64,000 nt of DNA from Taishania sp045629585 (GTDB lineage: Bacteria; Bacteroidota; Bacteroidia; Flavobacteriales_D; Crocinitomicaceae): contig JAZQRM010000059.1 in assembly GCA_045629585.1 (NCBI GenBank), positions 1 through 64,000 of the forward strand. The letters run 5' to 3'. Made by a program: the position numbers and the translations under genes. Below the pieces are notes generated by a model that saw only the letters and a program-made list of their open reading frames with translations, searched no databases and was not told the DNA's origin. Shown piece after piece: positions 54,614 through 63,415 of the stretch (its first letter is position 1; each line of letters begins with the position of its first letter).

Positions 54614-56098
54614 ATGGAACATTACGACCTAATAGTTATTGGTGGAGGACCCGCAGGATATGCAGCTGCAATCAGAGGAATAGATTTTGGAAAACGTGTC
54701 TGTTTAATCGAACGAGACAAAGTTGGTGGTGCTGGAGTTTATAATGGTGCCCTATCATCAAAAACCCTTTGGGAAGTATCCAACCGCGTTTCTTTTATTA
54801 ATGACACCTTAGTTACCGACGGTCGTGCGCCCTACGAAATTCGTTGGACGGATGTTCAAAAAACAGTAAACGAAGCGAAATTTGAACGAAAGTTTCAATA
54901 TGCAGTTCATCTTAAATTATTACAAGAAGGAATTACAACGGGTCAGTTAGTTTATGAGCGAGGAGACGCATCCTTTATAAATGAGCATGAATTATCTATT
55001 TGTCATGATGGTCAGTGTAAAACAATATCTGGTGACTACATTATTATCGCCACAGGATCTACTCCACGTAAGTTGCCTCAATACGACATTGACGAACATT
55101 ATATCCTAACCTCTGATGGCATTGAGCACATTGAGGACTATCCAGAAAGTATTGTTATCGTTGGAGCCGGAGTAATAGGTTGTGAATACGCTACTATTTT
55201 TGCCAATCTAGGAAAATCGAAAGTTTATATTATTGATAGACAAAGTAGAATACTACCATACGAAGACGATGATATTTCACAATTAATTTCAACCAACTTA
55301 GAGCACAAAGGAGTAACGATCCATCACAATGCGACCTTAGTTAGAATGGAAGTTGTTGATGGTTTGGTTGAATATGAATTAAGTTATCCTGACAAACCAA
55401 ATGAGATTATTCGAGTAGCGAAAGCTCTTTTATCCATTGGTCGTGAGCCAAACATTAACCTTGGTTTAGACAAAGCTGGAGTTACCGTATCTGATCGAGG
55501 AACAATAATCGCTACAAATACACAAACGGTTGTTCCTCATATTTATGCGGTGGGAGATGTAACGGGTGGAATTGCACTTGTTAACATGGCCGAAATTGAG
55601 GCTCGTTATGCTGTTGAGCGTATCTTTGAAGGAAAAAAAGAACCCATTAACACGGATAATGTTTGTACAATTATGTTTCTTCAACCTGAAGTTGCTTTGG
55701 TTGGATTAAACGAACAAGAATGCGTAGAAAAGAATATCCCTGTAAAAGTGGTTAAAATAGACTATTCTGTAATTGCACGTGCAATCGCTATGCGAAAAAC
55801 GCAAGGTTTCTTCAAAATTATTGTTACCAATGACGACGAAATGCGTATTTTAGGAATGCGTGCGTGTGGAGAACATGCGTCAACGGCAATACAAGCTGTG
55901 GGATTATTAATTAAAATGAATCACCCCATTGAAGTTTTATCTGAACTGATTCATCCTCATCCAAGTATTGTTGAAGGTATTCAAGAATGTGTTCGAATGC
56001 TTTTAAATAAGTCTATTTTCAAGTCTTCCGTTTTTAGAGATAAAATGAGTTGTTATTCGTTAGTAGACGGAAAAAAAACAAACTTGGAACGTTTGTAA
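54614..56098 (+). CDS. FAD-dependent NAD(P) oxidoreductase, Lpd/SthA-like, without the redox disulfide
   Basis: A 494-residue flavoprotein from the ATG at 54614 (MEHYDLIVIGGGPAGYAAAI; a TTG at 54545 would add an unlikely leader). FAD-binding GGGPAG, NAD-binding VIVGAGVIGCEYATIFANLG, the second FAD motif HIYAVGDVTGG and a dimerisation domain ending HPHPSIVEGIQECVRML follow the dihydrolipoamide dehydrogenase plan. The usual CxxxxC redox pair is replaced: VGGAGVYNGALSSKTLWE has neither cysteine. That excludes normal dihydrolipoamide dehydrogenase and points to a transhydrogenase-like (SthA) or other NAD(P)H:acceptor activity. Confidence 0.85.
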   Translation: MEHYDLIVIGGGPAGYAAAIRGIDFGKRVCLIERDKVGGAGVYNGALSSKTLWEVSNRVSFINDTLVTDGRAPYEIRWTDVQKTVNEAKFERKFQYAVHLKLLQEGITTGQLVYERGDASFINEHELSICHDGQCKTISGDYIIIATGSTPRKLPQYDIDEHYILTSDGIEHIEDYPESIVIVGAGVIGCEYATIFANLGKSKVYIIDRQSRILPYEDDDISQLISTNLEHKGVTIHHNATLVRMEVVDGLVEYELSYPDKPNEIIRVAKALLSIGREPNINLGLDKAGVTVSDRGTIIATNTQTVVPHIYAVGDVTGGIALVNMAEIEARYAVERIFEGKKEPINTDNVCTIMFLQPEVALVGLNEQECVEKNIPVKVVKIDYSVIARAIAMRKTQGFFKIIVTNDDEMRILGMRACGEHASTAIQAVGLLIKMNHPIEVLSELIHPHPSIVEGIQECVRMLLNKSIFKSSVFRDKMSCYSLVDGKKTNLERL

Positions 56099-56797
56099 TT
56101 AAAATGCATTCATTCGTCCAATTCCTAAAGAAAAACGAAAATAAAAACCGGTCAAATAATTAGAAATATCAGAGAACGAGTTTACTCTATTTTCATCCCA
56201 CCATTTATTTTTAGATAAAGGAGTTGCATAACCGACTCTTAATTCAACTCTATGCATTTTACTATTTGAGAAACTAAGTCCCGCATCTAGGTAAATTTTG
56301 CTATTTCGTAATTCTAGATTGACAGGATTTGCGTCAATCGTAGCCGCCAAAGTGGGATCTTCTAATTTTTCAGTATATTGATACTTTAACGCATTAAAAC
56401 GGATTCCAACGTAAGGAGCTATTGCCCAACTTTGACTTTTTAAAACATTGTAACCTACATTCACACCAAAACAATTTAGTCTTTGTTTGGCGATTGCATC
56501 ATCATTCTCTTTCTTTCTATAATTGATCATATAATCAACTCTAAACTGAACTCGGTTCTGTACGATATGAATTCCTGCACCATAAACCATCGGCTGTTCG
56601 TCAAACGCTAACAAACCTTTACTTCGTAAAATAGCTCCAAGATTGTAATTATAATTAAAATCATATTCTACATTACCAACAATATAAATTCCAACAGTCT
56701 CGGTTTCCTGAAATGGATTTGCAAGAGGATCTCTACGTTGTCCAAAAGTTGTGAGAGACAGAATCATTAATTGTATAAGTATACTATATTTCATCAA
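56099..56797 (-). CDS. Secreted hypothetical, probable outer-membrane barrel protein
   Basis: A 232-residue protein with a signal peptide (1-19, ending TTFGQ). Mature sequence consists of amphipathic strands (VEYDFNYNYNLGAILRSKGL; YVGIRFNALKYQYTEKLED; KMHRVELRVGYATPLSKNKW) and ends YFRFSLGIGRMNAF with C-terminal Phe, the pattern of a porin-like barrel. No family recognised. It converges with the flavoprotein gene without spacer; a 17-bp palindrome sits directly in front of its ATG. Confidence 0.65.
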   Translation of the reverse strand: MMKYSILIQLMILSLTTFGQRRDPLANPFQETETVGIYIVGNVEYDFNYNYNLGAILRSKGLLAFDEQPMVYGAGIHIVQNRVQFRVDYMINYRKKENDDAIAKQRLNCFGVNVGYNVLKSQSWAIAPYVGIRFNALKYQYTEKLEDPTLAATIDANPVNLELRNSKIYLDAGLSFSNSKMHRVELRVGYATPLSKNKWWDENRVNSFSDISNYLTGFYFRFSLGIGRMNAF

Positions 56798-56814
56798 ATT
56801 CTATTTAATAGAAT
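56798..56814. promoter_or_regulatory. 17-bp perfect palindrome abutting a start codon
   Basis: ATTCTATTTAATAGAAT: eight-base arms around a single T, ending at the base before the ATG (56797) of the barrel-protein gene. Candidate operator, or a hairpin hiding the start; AT-rich, so chance cannot be excluded. Confidence 0.35.
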
Positions 56815-56830
56815 ACTAAGTAAGTGAAAA

Positions 56831-56860
56831 AAAAGGTTGCTTCTAATGAAACAACCTTTT
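56831..56860 (-). terminator. Terminator after the T9SS gene at 56.9 kb
   Basis: Stem AAAAGGTTG (56831-56839) / CAACCTTTT (56852-56860) with an inner TTC/GAA helix, followed on the minus strand by a T-run (56827-56834). It lies 27 bases after the stop codon. Confidence 0.8.
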
Positions 56861-56887
56861 CTTTTATGAATGAGATTTATTATTCTA

Positions 56888-58273
56888 TTATCTTTTGACA
56901 ATTCGTTGAACTGAATTATTTACTTCAACAAAATAGACGCCTTCATTCAATTGCGAAACTTCAATTTGTTGTAGCCCCATTTTAATCTGTTTCACCAAAA
57001 TAACTTGACCTAAAGCATTAATGATTTTAATGGCACCTGCAGCAGTTGATTCAATATTTAGGATATTGCTAACTACCGTTGGGTAGATTTTATTACTTGT
57101 TGATGTTACTTTCTCAATACTAACATCTAATTCATTGATTTGAAATGTTCGTAGATCGGTATATAGTACCTGGGTCTGTGTACACGTGCCTGCGTAATAA
57201 TCGGCATGTACAAGGTTGTCACATGAGCTCAAAAAATCAGTACCCAAAGCAATAGGAGTTTCTGAGCAACCTATGATTTGAGTTTTCAACGTATACAATC
57301 CATCTTCATAAAATGAACCTAGTATAGCAATAGGGCGATTACGTTGCACACAATGATTATCGAAAATACCTAAGCTAAAAGCTCCAATTGTATAATCTAG
57401 AACAGAGGCTGTTAAAAAACCACTTCCATTTACAATATCCATTTCAAACATTGCCTCATCCTCTAAACGAACTTGCAATCTCAAATCCATAAATTCGGTT
57501 GCATCTGTTATTAATTGGTCATTTCTTGTAAATTCATAATATATACCACATAAAGGATCTACAAAACCATTACTTCGAACATTACCAATAATCTCAATCG
57601 GTAAATCCGTTTGATAGGTGGTGTGTAGATTAGTATAATTAACAATAGGTAATTCAGGGTTTTGCACTACTTCTAGCTGGACCGCCCTTGTCGACAAAAC
57701 AACAGGATTATCGCAGGAAGTCGCGAATCTATCTGAATGTGCACCTTGCGTACACCCTTCGTTATTATTTGACGTAAAACCGCCAATCGGCAACACCGTA
57801 CCATCATTGCTACACCCAACTATTTCTAGAACCAAACGGTAAGAACCTGCAACAAAAAAGTTCATATCAAGCTCTATAGGTCTATTACGATTAACACAGA
57901 AATTATCAATAATCCCCATAGAAATTGCATTTACATTTACGTTGTTACCAATGGAAAAGCTAACAACACCAGCACCATGATCCAGACGACTCTCATACAC
58001 ATTTGTACCTTGAGAGCGTACACTATAAGATATATCGGCATAATCCAGTAAATTATCAATTAAGACGTCATTGTAATAAAAGAAATAATTTACACTTATC
58101 AATCTATCAACATCGCCCATAGACTGTAATCTTGCTGTAAGTGGTAATTGCGTTGAAGTAAAGACAGAAAGCGGCGCTGGGGTCATCTCAAAATGAGGTG
58201 ATACTTCTTGCTGCGCAAAAGCATTAATTGAAAAAAAATGGAGTAGTAAATAGACAAAGGTAAAATTCTTCAT
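56888..58273 (-). CDS. T9SS type A sorting domain-containing secreted protein
   Basis: A 461-residue protein from the ATG at 58273 (MKNFTFVYLLLHFFSINAFA, signal peptide). Two homologous halves (about 20-210 and 211-385) each contain 'CGIYYEFTRNDxLIxD...GxFxLGIFDNxCVQRNRPIAIxGSFYxxGxYxLxxxIxGC', so the protein is an internal duplication with conserved cysteines. The end is a type A sorting domain (IYPTVVSNILNIEST ... RIVKR). The GTG/TTG starts near 58306 are rejected because the perfect -7 box at 58304-58311 covers them. Probably a surface protein exported by the type IX system; function unknown. Confidence 0.88.
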   Translation of the reverse strand: MKNFTFVYLLLHFFSINAFAQQEVSPHFEMTPAPLSVFTSTQLPLTARLQSMGDVDRLISVNYFFYYNDVLIDNLLDYADISYSVRSQGTNVYESRLDHGAGVVSFSIGNNVNVNAISMGIIDNFCVNRNRPIELDMNFFVAGSYRLVLEIVGCSNDGTVLPIGGFTSNNNEGCTQGAHSDRFATSCDNPVVLSTRAVQLEVVQNPELPIVNYTNLHTTYQTDLPIEIIGNVRSNGFVDPLCGIYYEFTRNDQLITDATEFMDLRLQVRLEDEAMFEMDIVNGSGFLTASVLDYTIGAFSLGIFDNHCVQRNRPIAILGSFYEDGLYTLKTQIIGCSETPIALGTDFLSSCDNLVHADYYAGTCTQTQVLYTDLRTFQINELDVSIEKVTSTSNKIYPTVVSNILNIESTAAGAIKIINALGQVILVKQIKMGLQQIEVSQLNEGVYFVEVNNSVQRIVKR

Positions 58274-58303
58274 AATTAAGTGTTTATTAAAATGTAAAAC
58301 ACC

Positions 58304-58311
58304 CAAATTTA
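58304..58311 (-). promoter_or_regulatory. -7 box TAAATTTG of the T9SS gene
   Basis: Full TAnnTTTG match; transcription would start near 58299, 26 bases before ATG 58273. No obvious -33 TTG. Confidence 0.5.
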
Positions 58312-58499
58312 GGACTCTACCTTAAGAAAATATGTTAATCTGAAAATTGTAAATGCCAATAAAAATTAAATAAAACTCAATAAAGGAAACTGCAAAAAAA
58401 ATAACCTTCTACACCTTTGCTTTAAACGAAAAGACAGATTGACGACAAATCACTACAAAAAGTGCATAAACAATTAATTTAACAATAATTAATCACAAA

Positions 58500-58784
58500 T
58501 TACACTTTTCGAACATCTGAAATGGTGAGATCCTTATCAAATACAGACTTAACAAAGGGACATAATGGCAGAATTTTAACACTTTTAATTCGAGCATATT
58601 CTACAATTTCCTTGACAATATTTTTACCAACCGAGTGTCCTCTGAATGCATCATTCACTTCCGTGTGGTCTATAATTATTAGTTCTGGAGAAGATTGCAC
58701 ATAAGTAATCTTTCCTGCTTCTTCACCTGCGATAATTGCAACAAATTCGCCTTTATCGCTTTTTACTACATGATCTATTTTCAT
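58500..58784 (-). CDS. Small GNAT family N-acetyltransferase (YjdJ-like)
   Basis: A 94-residue single-domain acetyltransferase of the short YjdJ type. The acetyl-CoA loop is seen as IDHTEVNDAFRGHSVGKNIV (normally RGxGxG/A, here RGHSVG) followed by the helix KEIVEYARIKSVKILPLCPF and the family's conserved cysteine and FVKSVF ending. Substrate unknown; human GTLF-like homologues exist. It lies 8 bases downstream of the pirin gene, so the two form an operon. Confidence 0.88.
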   Translation of the reverse strand: MKIDHVVKSDKGEFVAIIAGEEAGKITYVQSSPELIIIDHTEVNDAFRGHSVGKNIVKEIVEYARIKSVKILPLCPFVKSVFDKDLTISDVRKV

Positions 58785-58792
58785 CTTTTTTT

Positions 58793-59674
58793 TTATTTAT
58801 TTCGAACTGGATAAGGAACAAAATCTTCATCATCATTAATAACTTTTGGAAACGCTTGATTTTGCCACTTTATTCTTGCTTCCTCCAATAATGCACGATC
58901 TGAAGACACGAAATTCCAATCTATATAACGTTCCTCGTCAAATGGTGTCCCTCCAAAAATATAAATTTTTGAACCTGCTTTCATTTCAAAAGCACACAAT
59001 TCGCTGCTTTGAGTAATTAATAATTGCTTGCTTCCAAAAGTATTCCCCTCTGAAACGATTTCCCCTTCTAAAATATACAATCCAGATTCTCCATACAGTT
59101 CACCCTTAAAGTCAACAACAGCATCCTCTTTTGCAACCACCTCTATCATATACAGTTCTGAATAAACGGGCACCTCAGATTTACGTTCACCAATAGATCC
59201 TGCTATCAGTTTAAAAGTCAAGCTATTTTCCGTCCAAACAGGAATACCACTTTCGTCGATGTGTACAAAATCAGCATTCATTTGCTCCAATTCTTTAGGT
59301 AATGCAATCCATATTTGTAAACCATGTATATTCATACTCTGCCCCTTCAATCGATCTGGCGTACGTTCAGAATGAACAACACCGTTTCCAGCTGTCATCC
59401 AATTTACGGAACCTGGTTGTATTTCAATTTCATTCCCTAAGGAATCTCTATGCATTATTGCGCCTTCGAAAAGAAAAGTTAACGTTGATAGTCCAATATG
59501 AGGATGCGGGGCCACTTCAAAAGTATTCCACTCATCAATTTTAGCTGGGCCCATGTGATCGATAAAAATAAAAGGTCCCACCATTCGTTTTTCTCTGAAA
59601 GGCAGCAGTCTCCCCACCAAAAAGTTTCCAATGGAGGCTGCTCGTTCTTCAATAATGTGTGAAATATTCGACAT
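58793..59674 (-). CDS. Pirin family protein
   Basis: A 293-residue bicupin protein from the ATG at 59674 (MSNISHIIEERAASIGNFLV). The N-terminal cupin shows the iron-site motif HPHIGLSTLTFLFEGAIMHR and NGVVHSERTPDRL, giving the three histidines and one glutamate seen in pirins; the C-terminal cupin lacks them, as usual. Some bacterial pirins are quercetin dioxygenases or redox sensors. A TTG start at 59692 is rejected because a perfect -7 box begins at 59690. Followed by the GNAT gene. Confidence 0.92.
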   Translation of the reverse strand: MSNISHIIEERAASIGNFLVGRLLPFREKRMVGPFIFIDHMGPAKIDEWNTFEVAPHPHIGLSTLTFLFEGAIMHRDSLGNEIEIQPGSVNWMTAGNGVVHSERTPDRLKGQSMNIHGLQIWIALPKELEQMNADFVHIDESGIPVWTENSLTFKLIAGSIGERKSEVPVYSELYMIEVVAKEDAVVDFKGELYGESGLYILEGEIVSEGNTFGSKQLLITQSSELCAFEMKAGSKIYIFGGTPFDEERYIDWNFVSSDRALLEEARIKWQNQAFPKVINDDEDFVPYPVRNK

Positions 59675-59689
59675 AAAAAGTATTTTAGA

Positions 59690-59697
59690 CAAAAATA
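59690..59697 (-). promoter_or_regulatory. -7 box TATTTTTG of pirin-GNAT
   Basis: Full TAnnTTTG match 15 bases before the pirin ATG; no -33 TTG visible. Confidence 0.5.
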
Positions 59698-59804
59698 GTG
59701 AAACTACGAAGTGAATCTGTTAAACTAGATTAAGAATTGAATGAACTTCAAACAATAGCTGCATTTTAAGTTTCTTATCTATACATTTATGAAAAACATT
59801 AACT

Positions 59805-60746
59805 ATGAAATTGAACCAATTATTTTATAACCACCAGCTACCAATTATTACATCACCAATGTTTCTTGTATCTGGGACACAACTTGTAATAGAAGCGTGT
59901 AAGAACGGTATTATTGGAACTTTTCCATCATTAAATGGAAGAACATCTGCCGATTTTGAAAATATGCTACTAGAAATTACGGAAACCTTAAGCAATTGGG
60001 AACAATCCACTGGAAATAAGCCAGCTTCTTTTGGTGTTAATATCATCGTAAATAAGACAAATCCTCGAGTAATGGAGGATCTTGCTATATGTAAAAAGTA
60101 TAATGTTCCCTTAATCATTACCTCTTTAGGTGCTGTTAAAGAGGTCGTTGAATTTGTTCACAGTTATGGAGGCCTCGTTTTTCATGACATCATAAAGAAG
60201 CGACATGCTGAAAAAGCGATTGAAGCAGGTGTGGATGGATTAATCGCAGTATCTGCTGGAGCTGGTGGACATGCTGGAACCGCAAATCCATTTGCATTAG
60301 TTGCAGAAATAAGAACTTTTTGGGATGGTATATTGGTTCTGGCGGGCGGCATATCATCCGGTAAGGATATCTTAGCTACAAAAATATTAGGCGCAGACTT
60401 TGCGTACATGGGAACAAAATTTATAGCCACTCAAGAAAGTTTAGCTCCAGAGGAATACAAACAAATGCTAATCGATTCTGCAATAGACGACGTTGTTTAT
60501 ACGGATGCTGTATCAGGAGTAAATGCAAATTTTCTAACGAAAAGTATCACTAAAGCCGGCTTAGATCTAACAGAAGAAGTGGAGGAAGATTTTTCGGATT
60601 TACATGCATCTACAAATTCCAAAGCATGGAAAGATGTTTGGTCTGCTGGACATGGAACGACTACAATCCATGAAATCCCAACGGTATCACATTTGGTTCA
60701 TCTTCTACATTCAGAGTATCAAGATGCCCGAAATAAAATAGAATAG
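59805..60746 (+). CDS. Nitronate monooxygenase family protein
   Basis: A 313-residue FMN TIM-barrel enzyme. The N-terminal PIITSPMFLVSGTQLVIEAC, the central VSAGAGGHAGTANPFALVAE with the catalytic histidine and VLAGGISSGKDILATKILGA with GADFAYMGTKFIATQE are the conserved FMN/phosphate-binding blocks of 2-nitropropane dioxygenase. These enzymes oxidise toxic nitronates such as propionate-3-nitronate. It stands alone on the plus strand, divergent from the pirin gene. Confidence 0.92.
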   Translation: MKLNQLFYNHQLPIITSPMFLVSGTQLVIEACKNGIIGTFPSLNGRTSADFENMLLEITETLSNWEQSTGNKPASFGVNIIVNKTNPRVMEDLAICKKYNVPLIITSLGAVKEVVEFVHSYGGLVFHDIIKKRHAEKAIEAGVDGLIAVSAGAGGHAGTANPFALVAEIRTFWDGILVLAGGISSGKDILATKILGADFAYMGTKFIATQESLAPEEYKQMLIDSAIDDVVYTDAVSGVNANFLTKSITKAGLDLTEEVEEDFSDLHASTNSKAWKDVWSAGHGTTTIHEIPTVSHLVHLLHSEYQDARNKIE

Positions 60747-60775
60747 ACCAATTAATAGAAAATCAAGAAGATTGG

Positions 60776-60937
60776 TTAATTATCCTTATTCATAGCATTA
60801 TATATTGTGATTCCTCCAGAAAAAATGACTGCACCGATGACTGCACAACTTGCAGAAAGGGAAATTGATAACTTTGAAAAGGAAATTAAAAAAAGTAGAA
60901 CGGCGAATAAGCATCCTATTCCGATTGTTTTTTTCAT
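60776..60937 (-). CDS. Small membrane protein (53 aa)
   Basis: A 53-residue frame (MKKTIGIGCLFAVLLFLISF ... TIYNAMNKDN, TAA stop) with two hydrophobic segments, about 5-20 and 28-46, and a lysine-rich start. It fills the gap between the nitronate monooxygenase gene and the gene at 61012 and runs convergent to the former. No family recognised. It resembles in size and layout the 55-residue protein at 28920, but not in sequence. Confidence 0.5.
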   Translation of the reverse strand: MKKTIGIGCLFAVLLFLISFSKLSISLSASCAVIGAVIFSGGITIYNAMNKDN

Positions 60938-61011
60938 ATAATGCGCTTGTAGGCACCGATATGTACACGGTAACCATAATGTTTTATAGCACTAAAATAC
61001 GAAACAAATTG

Positions 61012-61395
61012 TCAAAGATATTCTAATACATCTTTTTTCTGCACCTTTTCAGTGAAGATTGGGCTGGAGCACTCTATTTGCAATGTATGAATCACCCAAG
61101 AGAAGAAATTATTCCATATTTTTTCATCTTTCGACTTATTCCCTCCTTTGAAAAAAAACGGTTTTCTCTCGAGTCGCAGACTGACAAGATTATCACTGTA
61201 ATCGATAAAGATTCTATTTCTTTTAGAAAGAACAGAGGTAGTGAATAAGCTTTGTATTATATTACTCTTTCCGAGTATCATACTTTCATAATCTAACGAT
61301 TCGACTCTATATCCATACTGCTCTAATAACACAATCACATTTGACTCGAATTTATTCAGATCACGAATGTAAAACTGATAAATTAGTGGTTTCAT
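61012..61395 (-). CDS. Hypothetical protein (127 aa)
   Basis: A soluble 127-residue protein without signal peptide. It has an alpha/beta pattern (FESNVIVLLEQYGYRVESLD; RIFIDYSDNLVSLRLERKPF) and the aromatic stretch IWNNFFSWVIHTLQIE; no catalytic motif or family is apparent. The neighbouring 61396-61576 contains no gene or clear signal. Codon use is like the neighbours. It may be a single-gene unit. Confidence 0.5.
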   Translation of the reverse strand: MKPLIYQFYIRDLNKFESNVIVLLEQYGYRVESLDYESMILGKSNIIQSLFTTSVLSKRNRIFIDYSDNLVSLRLERKPFFFKGGNKSKDEKIWNNFFSWVIHTLQIECSSPIFTEKVQKKDVLEYL

Positions 61396-61576
61396 ATTCT
61401 TCTATAATCTAATAACATCATAAGGTTTTGTTTTCATTGACACAATGAACAAGAGAGAAAATTGACTATATGCCTGACCTAGCTATCCAACCCCAAAAGA
61501 TTTACCCCTTCAGTTCATAGTGATGAATTAAAATTATGTTATTAAACTATAAAATACAAATTTTATTTCAACCCTA

Positions 61577-62416
61577 CTAAATACTTGTATATAAAACAGT
61601 TAAAAAGCCACAAAGCGGTTCTGATGCTTGTAGTAATAATCTACGGATTTCCTTTTTAGCATCCTTTACTTTAAATGTTTTTAATAAGATATTTTTAAAG
61701 TTTTGTTGAACTTCCACTTCAGTAGGTGCCACTTCAATTGCTTTACGAATCCATTTGTACGCTTGATTATAATCTTTCATTTCCGAATAGCTTAACGCCA
61801 TCAGATTTAATTGATCCACATTGTGCGGATGCACAGAAAGGATAGCTAGTGCAATTTTACGTAAATCCAATAATAAAGAATCTGAATATGCATTATACAA
61901 GGTATATTGGTAATCAAGTATACTTTCAATAATAAACGATTTTGTTTCTTTTCCAATCGGTCGATCACTACTCCATAACCATCCTTCATAATCACTCAAT
62001 TTGGCCTTTTCGAGAAGACTTAAGATTCTAGGGGTATACTTATTCCAATATTCATTTTGACCTAAAGTATAAATATAGCCCATATGCATATCCAAGCGCT
62101 TGGGGAAAAAGCTCAAAGCAGTATCAAGGACTTCTAAAGCCGAGTCAACATATATCTTTTTTGAATCGCTAAAAGATTGGACATCGTCCTGTAATTCTTC
62201 CTGAGAAGACTTTAATAAATAGAAATTAAACGTTGCAACAAAACCTTCTGGATCATTTGGCAAGTCATTCCTCCACTCCTTAACCAGTTGCTGCAACGAA
62301 TCTAATTCAATTGATTTCAAATGATGCGTAAAACGCCTTTGATACATTTCACTTGAATTTTGCCCCCACAAAGTAAAGCAAGTATTTAGCAAAATGAAAA
62401 TCCATCCGAATCTCAT
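61577..62416 (-). CDS. Secreted TPR-repeat protein
   Basis: A 279-residue protein with a signal peptide (1-18, ending TLWGQ). The mature part is all-helical; a TPR unit can be read at about 205-240 (LNLMALSYSEMKDYNQAYKW then IRKAIEVAPTEVEVQ), and an earlier unit near 80-110. TPR proteins scaffold protein complexes; the partner here is unknown. It starts 9 bases downstream of folD on the same strand, so it is probably cotranscribed with it. Confidence 0.7.
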   Translation of the reverse strand: MRFGWIFILLNTCFTLWGQNSSEMYQRRFTHHLKSIELDSLQQLVKEWRNDLPNDPEGFVATFNFYLLKSSQEELQDDVQSFSDSKKIYVDSALEVLDTALSFFPKRLDMHMGYIYTLGQNEYWNKYTPRILSLLEKAKLSDYEGWLWSSDRPIGKETKSFIIESILDYQYTLYNAYSDSLLLDLRKIALAILSVHPHNVDQLNLMALSYSEMKDYNQAYKWIRKAIEVAPTEVEVQQNFKNILLKTFKVKDAKKEIRRLLLQASEPLCGFLTVLYTSI

Positions 62417-62425
62417 CTTTTCCGT

Positions 62426-63304
62426 TTATTTTCCGTTTAATTCCATTGCTCGCAAAGTATTTATCATCAATGACGCTATTGTCATCGGTCCTACTCCACC
62501 AGGGACAGGAGTGATGAAAGAGGCTTTAGCAGCAACAGCTTTAAAATCTACATCACCACATAATCTCCAACCACGTTCACGCGAGGCATCTTCTACCCTT
62601 GTTGTTCCAACATCAATCACCACAGCACCTTCTTTTACCATATCCGCTTTGATAAATTCAGGTCTACCGATTGCAGCAATTAGGATGTCAGCATTTGCAC
62701 ATAATTCTTTAATATTTTCAGTACGACTATGCGCTAGTGTTACCGTACAGTTTCCAGGGTTGGTATTTCTTGAAAGTAAAATGCTTAAAGGAGAACCAAC
62801 GATATTACTTCGTCCAACGATAACACAAGATTTTCCAGCGGTTTCAATATTATTACGCTTCAATAATTCAATTATTCCGGCAGGTGTTGCTGGTAAAAAA
62901 CCAGGTAAGCTCAACACCATGTTTCCTAAATTCATCGGATGAAAACCGTCAACATCTTTTTTTGCGTCAATTGCTTGTGTTACTTTAAGTTCATCAATAT
63001 GCTTCGGTAGTGGCAACTGTACAATAAACCCATCAATGCTATTATCTTCATTTAGAGCCTGTACTTTACGAAGAAGGATATCCTCTGAAACAGTTTCATC
63101 ATAACGAATCAAAGTACTTTCAAATCCAATTTCTTCACAAGCTTTTACCTTTGCATTAACGTAAGTCATAGAACCTCCGTCGTTACCTACCAACACGGCT
63201 GCTAAATGAGGAATTTTCATTCCTTTTTCTTTCCGTTCTTTAACAGCGTTTTTTAACTCTTCCTTAATCTCTTTGGATGTTTTTGTTCCGTCTAACAATT
63301 GCAT
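62426..63304 (-). CDS. folD: FolD: methylenetetrahydrofolate dehydrogenase/cyclohydrolase
   Basis: A 292-residue bifunctional enzyme of C1 metabolism that interconverts 5,10-methylene- and 10-formyl-tetrahydrofolate. Catalytic Tyr/Lys lie in MTYVNAKVKACEEIG (near 51-65), the substrate loop in DGFIVQLPLPKHID, the NADP site in SCVIVGRSNIVGSPLSILLS and the C-terminal signature is TPVPGGVGPMTIASLM. First gene of a folD-TPR operon. Confidence 0.96.
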   Translation of the reverse strand: MQLLDGTKTSKEIKEELKNAVKERKEKGMKIPHLAAVLVGNDGGSMTYVNAKVKACEEIGFESTLIRYDETVSEDILLRKVQALNEDNSIDGFIVQLPLPKHIDELKVTQAIDAKKDVDGFHPMNLGNMVLSLPGFLPATPAGIIELLKRNNIETAGKSCVIVGRSNIVGSPLSILLSRNTNPGNCTVTLAHSRTENIKELCANADILIAAIGRPEFIKADMVKEGAVVIDVGTTRVEDASRERGWRLCGDVDFKAVAAKASFITPVPGGVGPMTIASLMINTLRAMELNGK

Positions 63305-63415
63305 TTGAAGTTTTTTTTCACAAAGGTAAAACGATTTATTGAAGTAGATAACAAAAAAAAAGGCTCTAATTCTCCAAATATTAAATTAATCTTTAGTTTT
63401 AGACTCATAAGAATT

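Noticed and set aside
63299..63415. A 39-residue extension of the last plus-strand gene overlapping folD
   Set aside because: A signal peptide begins at 63416/63422; the extension would bury it and overlaps the folD start on the other strand.
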